From NCBI GenBank assembly GCA_900767815.1, contig CAAGAM010000198.1:1-39590 (forward strand): DNA of 39,590 nt. Reading direction: 5' to 3'. The position numbers and the translations under genes were made by a program. This DNA comes from Clostridia bacterium. Lineage in GTDB: Bacteria; Bacillota; Clostridia; Christensenellales; Borkfalkiaceae. This document shows, in pieces, positions 8,338 through 16,307 of the stretch. The number at the start of each line of letters is the position of its first letter. Position 1 is the stretch's first letter. The notes below the pieces were generated by a model. That model was given only the letters and a program-made list of their open reading frames with translations, was not told where the DNA came from and searched no databases.

Positions 8338-10146
8338 ATGTTTTTTTCTGACGATGAAGGCAAGCTTTCCGAAGGATATGAGTTTTTTTCGGAACGCTTC
8401 GGGTTCTGTTCCCGCGAAGACGTTTGCGCTAAGGCGGCGAGTGAGAACAAAATAGAAAATAAAGACGGAAAAGTTACCGTTTTTTATACCGACAGGCTTT
8501 CGTTTTTTAAGGCGTTGTTTCGTTATCTCGCCACGGGCAGAACGGATATTTCTTCTTCGGCGTTCAAAAAAACGGGAATCATGCTCGACTGCGCCCGAAA
8601 CGGCGTGCCGAGCCTTTCCTTTTTAAAAAGCTTCGTCCTTTCTTCCGTCGCCGCGGGGTATGATTACCTCGGGCTTTACGTTGAGGATTGCATCGAAGTG
8701 GAGGACGAGCCTCATTTCGGCTACATGCGCGGAAGATATACGGAGAGCGAACTTAAAGAGATTGTTGCATTTGCGGATTTATTCGGTTTTGAGATAATGC
8801 CGTTTGTGCAGACGCTTGCGCATCTCGGGCTTATTTTTCGTCATTGGGACCCGTATTATAAAGACGCGCGCGATTACGGCGATATTCTTTTAATGGACGA
8901 ACCGCGTGTTTATCGGCTTATAGACCGACTTTTCAATACCGTTGAACGCTGTTTCGGGGCTTGCCGCGTGAATGTCGGTATGGACGAAGCGTTCATGATG
9001 ACGCGCGGAAAATACCGCGAACTGCACGGAGATAAAGACCCTGCGGAGGTCTTTTCCCGCCATGCGGAAAAGGTGTGCGAACTTGCCGCAAAGCACGGGC
9101 TTAAACCCGAAGCCTGGGCGGATATGTTCGTAAAACATAAAGACAACGTGACGGCGCCCGATAATCTCACGTTGAGGGCTTGGGAATATTCCGCAGGCGA
9201 AGAAAAGGTTTATTCCGATATGATTGAGGATTGCAGGACGCTTACCGATAAGGTTTCGTTCGGGAGCGGGGTGCATAAATGGTGCGGAACCGTCCCTCTG
9301 AACGAATTTTCGGAAACCGCGTTTATCCCCGCAATCAACGCGTCCCAAGGTAAGTGCGACGATTTTCTCGTCACTTTGTGGGGCGACGACGGCGCGGAAT
9401 GTTCGCATAACGCCGTGTGGTATTCGCTTTTGAAAATAACGAACGCGGCAAGCCGAAATCCGTTGAGCGAAGAAGAATTAAACAAAGCTGCCGTAGCGAT
9501 AACGGGTCACGACTTAAACGAGCTTCTCGCGCTCGACCTTCCCAACAAGGTTTTCGATAAAAAGACCGACAAGCCCGTGAACGTATCCAAATACATTCTC
9601 TATGAGGACGTGTTTTACGGAAACGCCGACTTCACGGCTTCCGAAAAGTTTATTCCGTATTTTGAAAAGGCGAAAAACGAATTGTCGCGCCTTGCCGAAA
9701 AAGGCGGGATACTGAAAGAAATTTACGAAGAAGAAGCCGCTCTTTCGGCTGCCCTTGAGAAAAAATGCGGAATAAGAAACAGGCTTCGCTCCGCTTATAA
9801 AAAGGGCGATAAAGAAGAGCTTTTAAAACTTCTGGGCAGGCTTACCGAGATCAAATCGTCCGTCGCGGAATTTTACAAAGCCGCCGAAAAAAGGTGGCTT
9901 AAAGACAATAAGGCGTTCGGGGTGGAGATTTTATCGATTCGTCTCGGCGGGCTTATTTCGCGGCTCGATTTCTGCGCGCGGAGGGTAAAGGCTTACGCTT
10001 CAGGCGAAATCGGCGAAATAGAGGAGCTGGCTCAAAACGATTTGTCGCCTTTGCCGTCGGACGATAATTATTCGGTTGCAAGGGCGTTCAACAGTTACGA
10101 ACAAAACGTTTCTTATTGCAACATTTCTCATAAACTGTACAATTAA
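8338..10146 (+). CDS. GH20 exo-beta-N-acetylhexosaminidase, cytoplasmic type
   Basis: This 602-residue protein has no signal peptide and starts nine bases after the previous stop. A small alpha/beta region (1-75) precedes the barrel, which opens with GIMLDCARNGVPS. VGMDEAFM has the Asp216-Glu217 pair used by GH20 enzymes for substrate-assisted catalysis. The following RGKYRELHG resembles intracellular streptococcal GH20C-type enzymes. A helical C-terminal region (~450-600) completes it. It should release terminal beta-linked GlcNAc or GalNAc from imported oligosaccharides. The upstream sequence has only a weak ribosome binding site, so coupling to the previous gene is likely. Subfamily placement is inferred from motifs. 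Confidence 0.82.
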   Translation: MFFSDDEGKLSEGYEFFSERFGFCSREDVCAKAASENKIENKDGKVTVFYTDRLSFFKALFRYLATGRTDISSSAFKKTGIMLDCARNGVPSLSFLKSFVLSSVAAGYDYLGLYVEDCIEVEDEPHFGYMRGRYTESELKEIVAFADLFGFEIMPFVQTLAHLGLIFRHWDPYYKDARDYGDILLMDEPRVYRLIDRLFNTVERCFGACRVNVGMDEAFMMTRGKYRELHGDKDPAEVFSRHAEKVCELAAKHGLKPEAWADMFVKHKDNVTAPDNLTLRAWEYSAGEEKVYSDMIEDCRTLTDKVSFGSGVHKWCGTVPLNEFSETAFIPAINASQGKCDDFLVTLWGDDGAECSHNAVWYSLLKITNAASRNPLSEEELNKAAVAITGHDLNELLALDLPNKVFDKKTDKPVNVSKYILYEDVFYGNADFTASEKFIPYFEKAKNELSRLAEKGGILKEIYEEEAALSAALEKKCGIRNRLRSAYKKGDKEELLKLLGRLTEIKSSVAEFYKAAEKRWLKDNKAFGVEILSIRLGGLISRLDFCARRVKAYASGEIGEIEELAQNDLSPLPSDDNYSVARAFNSYEQNVSYCNISHKLYN

Positions 10147-10252
10147 ACGAAAAATCGTGCGCGGGAAGTGTTTTTGCCGCGCCGAGGGAAGACGGGACTC
10201 CCGAAGGACAGGCCGCATATCGCGGATACGGAGAGGGAGAGGAAAAATAACT

Positions 10253-12337
10253 ATGGATTTAACCGAAAAGATAACCGAAATTAAATTAAAATGGCTGAAA
10301 TTCGTCGTTCACGGCGATAAAATCGACGTGGCGGACGGATATAGCGGCAGCGAAACTCCGGAAAGGTGCAATTTTGCGGAGGTTAACGTCGCGGGAGACA
10401 ATAAGCCCTCGCATATGGGCGTGAAACTTTCGCCGTCGTCAGAAGGCTCGGTTTTAAAGTACGTTTCGCACGAAATTAAGGGCGACGCGCTTTTTATCGT
10501 TCAGAAAAGCGATAAAATAGAGGCGGTAACCGAGATAAAATCTTACGAAGGAACGTCTGCGCTTCGCGTAAACACTACGGTTAAGAATATTTCGGAAGAA
10601 GATATCGTTCTTGAAAGCGTTTCGTCTTTTTGCTTGCCGAGCGTCGGAAAAAGGACTTTCGAAAACGCCGCGAACTCGTATTTTACCGTTTTTAACCAAA
10701 GTCATCACTATGAATGTCAGCCTTCCCGTCGTTCGTTTTTCGATTACGGCTTCACGGGAAACGCTCCCGCCTCGCAAAAAAAGATATCTTTCGCCAACGT
10801 CGGCTCGTGGTCGACGAAAGAGGCTTTGCCGCAAGGAATCGTCGAAAGCGGAGACGGCAACGTGTTTATGTTTCAGATCGAAAGCAATAATTCATGGTAT
10901 TTCGAACTGAGCGATATCGGGGAGAATTATTACCTTTGGCTCGGCGGAGCGACGACCGAACACGGCTCGTGGTATAAAACTCTTAAACCGAAAGCCGTCT
11001 ATAAGTCGATTAACGCGGTTATTTCAAAGGCATCGACTGTTTCTGCCGCTCTTTATGATATCACCGTTTACAGAAGAGCGATTGCGGGAAAGAACAAGGC
11101 GGACGAAAATCTCCCCGTTATTTTCAACGCCTATATGCATCTCGATTGGGACAGCCCCGACGAGGAGAGGACGAAAGTATACGCAAGGTCTGCCGCCGAA
11201 CTCGGCGCGAAGTATTACGTTATCGATTGCGGTTGGCATAACGAAGAGCCGGGAAACGAAATATACCCTTACGTCGGGCAGTGGAAGGAAAGCAAAACAC
11301 GCTTTCCGCACGGGCTCAGGGCGACCACCGATTTTATCCGTTCGCTCGGGATGAAAGCGGGGCTTTGGATAGAACCCGAAATCATAGGGCAGAAGTGCGA
11401 GGAGATGCTCGCTTTTTACGGCGACGACTGTTTTTTAAGGCGGCACGGCAAAAAAATAGGCGTTATGAACAGGTATTTTCTCGATTATTCAAATCCGAAA
11501 GTTTATAATTATATGTTTGAAACAATCCGCAGAATGGTTGAAGATTACGGCGCGGATTATATCAAACTCGATTATAATCAGGATATCGGCGTAGGCGCGG
11601 ACGGCGTGTCCGAAAGCTTCGGCGAGGGGCTGGAAGTGCAGTCGGCGGCGTATTTCGGATGGGCGGACGACATACGTAAAGCCTTCCCGGGCGTTATTTT
11701 CGAAACGTGCAGTTCGGGCGGAATGAGAATGGATTATGCGACCCTTTCGCATTTTTCGCTCGTCTCCTCGTCCGATCAGACCGATTATAAAAAATACCCC
11801 TATATCGTAGCGAACTTTTTAGCGGCGGTTCTGCCCGAACAGGGCGCGGTGTGGAGTTATCCCGTTGACGGTTATCAATTTGCCTCCGCCCCCGCGACTT
11901 ATGAAAAAGCAAACGAAAGCACGAGCCGCGAGACGGTTATCATGAACATGATTAACACTTTTCTCGGCAGAATGCACCTTGCGAGCCATATCGACCTTTT
12001 AAGCGAAGACAAGCGCGCGCTTATAAAAGAGGGCGTAAAATATTACGATTTTTTAACGCCCGCAAAAAAAATCGCGCTCCCGTTTTTGCCTTGCGGGTTC
12101 GCGCGCTTCGGCGACGAACACGTCGCGGCGGGCTTAAAAACCGAAAGGAAAGCATATCTTTCGGTGTATTGCTTAGGCAAATCGGGCGAATTTTCGGTGT
12201 GCGTCGGGAAAGAATACAAAAAAGCGGTTTGCGCCTATCCTAAGGCGAACGAACTTGAATTTTCGCTTGAAAACGGCGTTTTAACCGTAAAATTCACGGA
12301 GGATTTTCAGGCGAGGTTTTTCGAACTCGAAATCTGA
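10253..12337 (+). CDS. GH36 alpha-galactosidase
   Basis: The ATG at 10253 is used because GAGAGGGAGAGG lies just upstream and the protein then begins like other family members; the frame is open back to 10076 but that part overlaps the GH20 gene. The 694-residue product has an N-terminal beta supersandwich (~1-280) and a barrel. Key residues are GLWIEPEIIG near 370-379, the nucleophile Asp440 in KLDYN, and the acid/base candidate Asp508 in SSDQTD, preceded by CSSGGMRMD. There is no signal peptide, so it hydrolyses alpha-galactosides in the cytoplasm. It is the last gene of the first run and is followed by a terminator at 12476. Confidence 0.92.
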   Translation: MDLTEKITEIKLKWLKFVVHGDKIDVADGYSGSETPERCNFAEVNVAGDNKPSHMGVKLSPSSEGSVLKYVSHEIKGDALFIVQKSDKIEAVTEIKSYEGTSALRVNTTVKNISEEDIVLESVSSFCLPSVGKRTFENAANSYFTVFNQSHHYECQPSRRSFFDYGFTGNAPASQKKISFANVGSWSTKEALPQGIVESGDGNVFMFQIESNNSWYFELSDIGENYYLWLGGATTEHGSWYKTLKPKAVYKSINAVISKASTVSAALYDITVYRRAIAGKNKADENLPVIFNAYMHLDWDSPDEERTKVYARSAAELGAKYYVIDCGWHNEEPGNEIYPYVGQWKESKTRFPHGLRATTDFIRSLGMKAGLWIEPEIIGQKCEEMLAFYGDDCFLRRHGKKIGVMNRYFLDYSNPKVYNYMFETIRRMVEDYGADYIKLDYNQDIGVGADGVSESFGEGLEVQSAAYFGWADDIRKAFPGVIFETCSSGGMRMDYATLSHFSLVSSSDQTDYKKYPYIVANFLAAVLPEQGAVWSYPVDGYQFASAPATYEKANESTSRETVIMNMINTFLGRMHLASHIDLLSEDKRALIKEGVKYYDFLTPAKKIALPFLPCGFARFGDEHVAAGLKTERKAYLSVYCLGKSGEFSVCVGKEYKKAVCAYPKANELEFSLENGVLTVKFTEDFQARFFELEI

Positions 12338-12475
12338 ACGATAAGGTTCCGCCTGCGATTTTCGCGCTTCTTCTTTCGGACGCGCAAAGTCGGCAGACTT
12401 TCGGGGAAGATTCCGGCTTCTCGCGTGCAAGCGGATCTTCGCTTTCCCATATTCTAATTACAAATCATAAAGATT

Positions 12476-12506
12476 AAAAAACGGCGGGGATTTCCTGCCG
12501 TTTTTT
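12476..12506 (+). terminator. Rho-independent terminator after the GH36 gene
   Basis: AAAAAACGGC pairs perfectly with GCCGTTTTTT across an 11-base loop, ending in a T-run. The A-rich left arm means it may also work for transcripts from the convergent araC-type gene. Confidence 0.85.
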
Positions 12507-12621
12507 CCGTTGTGAATTGTTTGCGCGGCAGAACGAATTTTGCCGATAAATGTCGGAATATAGGTTTAATCGGCTTATACGCCGACTTATAACGGTTTAT
12601 CTTATCTTAAAGACTCCGCGA

Positions 12622-12675
12622 TTTTGCAACGGGCAAGAGTTTTGCGACGGGTAAGAGTTTTGCGACGGGCAAGAG
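12622..12675. repeat. 18-bp tandem repeat, three copies plus a partial fourth
   Basis: The unit ttttgcgacgggcaagag occurs three times head to tail (12622-12639, 12640-12657, 12658-12675) with one or two substitutions, followed by a partial copy beginning ctttgcgg. It lies just past the stop of the AraC-type gene and does not code for a recognisable protein. Confidence 0.85.
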
Positions 12676-12684
12676 CTTTGCGGT

Positions 12685-13575
12685 TTAATCTGCGTTCGTC
12701 GAGACTTCCGACCATGCGGGAAGTTCGGAAGGCGTGAATAATCGTTTTCTGAAATGCGACGGGGTTACGCCGTAACGCTGTTTGAATATTTTGTTGAAAT
12801 AAGAAAGCGAGCTTACCCCGCATTCCATAGATATTTCCAGAATGCTTTTTTTCGTATAAGCGAGCCTGTCCGCGGCGTGGTCGAGCCGTTTAAGATTGAG
12901 ATAGTCGGTAAGGGTCATGCCCGTTCTGTCTTTAAAAACGCGGCAGATATGTTCGTGAGAATAAAAGAACGGTTTAAGGACGTAATCAAGCCCCGAAACG
13001 AGACATTCGGCGTCGTTAAAACGATTAAGGAGGGAATTGAACCATTCCGAACGGACGATTTGCGCGTTTTCCCTCGAATCCAGCTGAATGGTGAGAAGTT
13101 GCAGACATACGGCTTTGGCGTGAGCCATGATAAGATTTTCGTTTTTCCTTTCCGTTGCGAGAAGCCCGGATATCTTCCCGAGCCGCTCTTCGAAAATTTC
13201 GAGGTCCTTTTCCGAAAGGGAAAATTTATAACGCAATTTCCCGCTCATGAAGTCGCTGTATAAATTAGGGTCGATAAAATCGCAGAGTTGGCGGAAAAAA
13301 ACGGCGCGGATGATAACGTCTCTGTGCCTCGAGCGATTGTTCGGATCCCTCAGAAAGCAATGAGTGTCGCTCGGCTTCAGAAAGTAAATTTCCCCTTTCG
13401 AAAGAATTTCGCTTTTACCGTTTATTATATGCCCGATCGCCCCTTCGAGCATATAAAATATCTCGAAAAAAGTGTGATCGTGCATGGCGTCGTCCTGATT
13501 TCCGGTGGTTTTGGTGAAAAACGGAACGGACGGCGACGTGAGCCAGTCGTTTAAATGCCAGATAGTGTTTGTCAT
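12685..13575 (-). CDS. AraC-family transcriptional regulator with N-terminal cupin domain
   Basis: The 296-residue protein has a cupin-like sensor domain (about 25-130, with MHDHTFFEIFYMLEG and LSKGEIYFLKPSDTH) and a C-terminal pair of helix-turn-helix motifs (about 190-285, with YSHEHICRVFKDRTGMTLTDYLN and ISMECGVSSLSYFNKIFKQRYGVTPSHFR). The layout is that of sugar-responsive AraC/XylS activators. It is divergent from the rhamnosidase gene and probably controls that operon through the 118-bp region between them. Its start lies only six bases from a strong -10 box, so the mRNA may be leaderless. The effector is unknown; a released sugar such as rhamnose or a galacturonate oligomer is an inference. 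Confidence 0.9.
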   Translation of the reverse strand: MTNTIWHLNDWLTSPSVPFFTKTTGNQDDAMHDHTFFEIFYMLEGAIGHIINGKSEILSKGEIYFLKPSDTHCFLRDPNNRSRHRDVIIRAVFFRQLCDFIDPNLYSDFMSGKLRYKFSLSEKDLEIFEERLGKISGLLATERKNENLIMAHAKAVCLQLLTIQLDSRENAQIVRSEWFNSLLNRFNDAECLVSGLDYVLKPFFYSHEHICRVFKDRTGMTLTDYLNLKRLDHAADRLAYTKKSILEISMECGVSSLSYFNKIFKQRYGVTPSHFRKRLFTPSELPAWSEVSTNAD

Positions 13576-13581
13576 GTTTTA

Positions 13582-13610
13582 ATTTTATCATCGGGAAACG
13601 TCGATGTCAA
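13582..13610 (-). promoter_or_regulatory. Promoter of the AraC-type gene
   Basis: On the minus strand TTGACA (13605-13610), a 17-base spacer and TAAAAT (13582-13587) form a near-consensus housekeeping promoter. Only six bases separate the -10 box from the ATG at 13575, so the expected transcription start falls on or next to the start codon. Confidence 0.8.
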
Positions 13611-13675
13611 TCAAAATATCAAAATAGAGCAAAAATATTATCAATATCAGTAAGGAAAAGAACGCTCTCGGGGTT

Positions 13676-13681
13676 TATAAT
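13676..13681 (+). promoter_or_regulatory. -10 box of the rhamnosidase operon
   Basis: A perfect TATAAT lies 12 bases upstream of the ATG at 13694. The position 17 bases further upstream reads AGGAAA, not a -35 box, which fits a promoter needing an activator such as the divergent AraC-type protein. The leader would be only about five to six bases with no ribosome binding site. Confidence 0.55.
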
Positions 13682-13693
13682 TTAAGTGCAATT

Positions 13694-16303
13694 ATGGAAA
13701 TCGTGATAAAATGCGACAATAAGATAAATCCTGCGGCGGCAGACCGCGACGACGTGTGGTTTTCTGCCGAAGTGAGCGGCGGAATAGCGGACGGCTTTGT
13801 TTTTTCGATAAGCAAAGCGGGCAGGGTTGTATATAAAAAAGAAATAAAAAGCGGGTTTTTCCCCGTTCTGCGCCCGGATATCGCGTTTTCGGAGAATACG
13901 AGATATCACTACGAAGCGATCGCTTATCTCGGAAAGAACGAGGTTGCGAGAAGTTCGGGAGAGTTCGTCACGGCGTTTACGCCCCGGAAGGCGAAGTGGG
14001 TTGAGGCAAAAACCGACGACGACTTCGCGCTTGTTTTTTCCGAAACTTTCGAGGTGAAGAAAAAAGAGGAAACTTATCGCGCGTTTATATGCGGACTCGG
14101 TTTTTACGACGCGTATTTAAACGGCGCAAAGGTGACTGACGGATATTTTCTCCCTCTCGTGTCCGATTATGCGGAAAGAAAAAACACCGATAATCCGCTT
14201 GTTTTTAAATCGGAGGGTTACAGGGTCTGCGCGAACGTTTACGACGTGGGCAATCTTATAAAAGACGGCTCAAACAGAATTGAAATCGTCGTCGGCGACG
14301 GGTATTACAGAAATCTCGACAAAACAGAAGAACCGTTCGTTTCTTACGGCAAAAAGAAGGCGATTTTCGAGATAATATGCGGCGACGGCGAAAACGCGGA
14401 AATAATCGCCGCGAGCGACGAATCCGCACGGGTGAAAAAGAGAAACGCGAAGTCGTCGCTGTTTAACGGGGATTTCGTCGATTTCACGGACGGAGAAGAG
14501 GGGAAAGAAGAAAAATGCGTTTTATCGAAGGGGAAAACGGGGCGGTTTGTTTTTCCCGCGCTCGGAGCGGATAAAATAATAAGAGAAATAACCCCTTTGA
14601 AAGAAACCCGTGAAGAGGGCAGAATTATTTACGACTTCGGATATAATCACTCGGGCGCGCCGTGGTTTAAGGTCAAAGGAGAGAAAGGGAAAAAACTCGT
14701 TCTGAATTTTGCCGAATGTTTAAGCGAAAACGGCGAATTGAACCCGAACACGTCGCTGTGGTCGGATTACAACGAAAAGCTTAAAACCAGGCACGTGATA
14801 GTTCAGAAATCCGAATATATATTAAGCGGCGGGACGGACGAGATAAAGCCGATGTTTTCCTGGCGGTGTTATCGTTATCTGTCTGCCGAAAGCGACGGAA
14901 ATTTCGAAATAATCGGCATGAAATCGCTTTTTATAAGCGGCGATATCCGCGAAAACATGAAATTCGCATGTTCGGAAGAGATATTCGAAGAGATTGCCGA
15001 AAAAAGCGTTTTAACGCTTAAAGACAATTTCAGAAGCGGACTTTTAACCGATTGTCCGCACAGAGAAAAGCGCGCGTATACGGGCGACGGACAAATCGTC
15101 TGCGAAACGGTATTATACCTTTTCGACGGAATAAATTTTTATTCGAAATGGCTTGGCGACATTATTCTTTCGCAAAGAAAAGACGGGTTTATACCTTACA
15201 CCGTGCCGTGCATAAACGGCGGAGGGGGGTATGCGTGGAGCTTTGCCGTTGCAAAAGTGCCGGACGAGCTTTACAGAATGACAGGAGACAAGGAATATAT
15301 CCGCAAATCGTTTTCCGCAATCGAAAGATGGGTAAATTATCTTTATAAGGAACTTTACGGCGAAAAAACAAACGGCGGAAGCGGCTGGCTTCTCGGCGAT
15401 TGGCTGTCGCCCGAGATGTCGGTTTTCGGCGCGCGTTACATGGGGACGTTGTGTCTTTACAAAGCGTGCGATTTGCTTGCGTTTTTCGCACGCGAACTGA
15501 GTATTTCCGAAAAAGAAAAAAGTTATTCCGACCTTAAGCGTAGCGTGAAAAATCTTATCAACGAAGAATTTTTCGATAAAAAACGTGCGATATACTCGCA
15601 GGGCGTTCAGGGCGAAAACGTTATTCCGCTGCTTTTCGGGATAGTTCCCGAAGAACATAAGGAACGAGTTAAAAAGAAAATACGCGAAACATACGAAAAA
15701 AACGGCTTTAAGTTCGATACGGGCATAATATCCACGCCGCTTTTAATCGATTGTCTTTGCGAAAACGGAATGGAAGACGTCGCGTATAAACTGCTTACGG
15801 CAGAAGGCTTCCCGTCGTTTAAACAGATGCTTTCGGGGGAAACGACCCTTTCCGAGCATTGGTCGAAAAGATGGCCCGATTACAGAACGGGCAGAGGCGA
15901 CGAAATAGTTAAAGGCGGAGGGGATCTTTCGCATTGTCATCCGATGTTTTCGAGCGTCGTTTCGAGAATAATAAAGTACGGCGCGGGGCTTGACCTTTCC
16001 GAACTTTATAAAGGAAACGTAATCATCGCTCCGAAGTTTTCCGAAATCGGGAAAACGTCGGTCGAAAAGCAAACTCTGTTCGGAAAAATCCGCGTGGAGA
16101 TAACCCGCGACGGTAAAAATACGGAAATAATCGCGGAGATTCCGAGCGGGCTTACCGCAGACGTAAGGCTGAAAAACGCGGAAGACCTTTCCGTTAACGG
16201 GCTTTCGGTTTTCTGCGGCGCGGGCGAAACGAAAAATTTAAAATTGCCGGCGGGAAATTACGTTTTCGGATATACCGAAAAAAATAAAAACATGCAGAGG
16301 TGA
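13694..16303 (+). CDS. GH78 alpha-L-rhamnosidase
   Basis: The 869-residue protein has no signal peptide. N-terminal beta domains (~1-420) include the family's carbohydrate-binding region, then an (alpha/alpha)6 barrel (~425-770) and a C-terminal beta domain. DCPHREKRAYTGD places Asp453, Glu458 and Asp465 where GH78 enzymes carry their substrate-binding and general-acid residues, and Glu721 in SEHW matches the proposed base. GGDLSHCHPMFSSV resembles the following conserved His region. It cleaves terminal alpha-L-rhamnose from imported oligosaccharides. It is the first gene of the second operon, divergent from the AraC-type gene; the next gene starts four bases after its stop. The start lacks a Shine-Dalgarno sequence. 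Confidence 0.92.
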   Translation: MEIVIKCDNKINPAAADRDDVWFSAEVSGGIADGFVFSISKAGRVVYKKEIKSGFFPVLRPDIAFSENTRYHYEAIAYLGKNEVARSSGEFVTAFTPRKAKWVEAKTDDDFALVFSETFEVKKKEETYRAFICGLGFYDAYLNGAKVTDGYFLPLVSDYAERKNTDNPLVFKSEGYRVCANVYDVGNLIKDGSNRIEIVVGDGYYRNLDKTEEPFVSYGKKKAIFEIICGDGENAEIIAASDESARVKKRNAKSSLFNGDFVDFTDGEEGKEEKCVLSKGKTGRFVFPALGADKIIREITPLKETREEGRIIYDFGYNHSGAPWFKVKGEKGKKLVLNFAECLSENGELNPNTSLWSDYNEKLKTRHVIVQKSEYILSGGTDEIKPMFSWRCYRYLSAESDGNFEIIGMKSLFISGDIRENMKFACSEEIFEEIAEKSVLTLKDNFRSGLLTDCPHREKRAYTGDGQIVCETVLYLFDGINFYSKWLGDIILSQRKDGFIPYTVPCINGGGGYAWSFAVAKVPDELYRMTGDKEYIRKSFSAIERWVNYLYKELYGEKTNGGSGWLLGDWLSPEMSVFGARYMGTLCLYKACDLLAFFARELSISEKEKSYSDLKRSVKNLINEEFFDKKRAIYSQGVQGENVIPLLFGIVPEEHKERVKKKIRETYEKNGFKFDTGIISTPLLIDCLCENGMEDVAYKLLTAEGFPSFKQMLSGETTLSEHWSKRWPDYRTGRGDEIVKGGGDLSHCHPMFSSVVSRIIKYGAGLDLSELYKGNVIIAPKFSEIGKTSVEKQTLFGKIRVEITRDGKNTEIIAEIPSGLTADVRLKNAEDLSVNGLSVFCGAGETKNLKLPAGNYVFGYTEKNKNMQR

Positions 16304-16307
16304 AAAG

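Larger units (their letters stand above)
12338..12684. other. Intergenic region between convergent GH36 and AraC genes
   Basis: About 350 bases without a convincing gene. It holds the hairpin terminator at 12476-12506, a diverged copy of the ATAAGTCGATTATC motif (inverted TTAATCGGCTTAT near 12565-12577 and CCGACTTAT at 12582-12590), and an 18-bp tandem repeat at 12622-12675. Nothing else is recognisable. Confidence 0.6.

Noticed and set aside
10076..10252. Longer N-terminus for the GH36 alpha-galactosidase
   Set aside because: The extension overlaps the GH20 gene, is basic and unlike the family, and a good ribosome binding site precedes the ATG at 10253.
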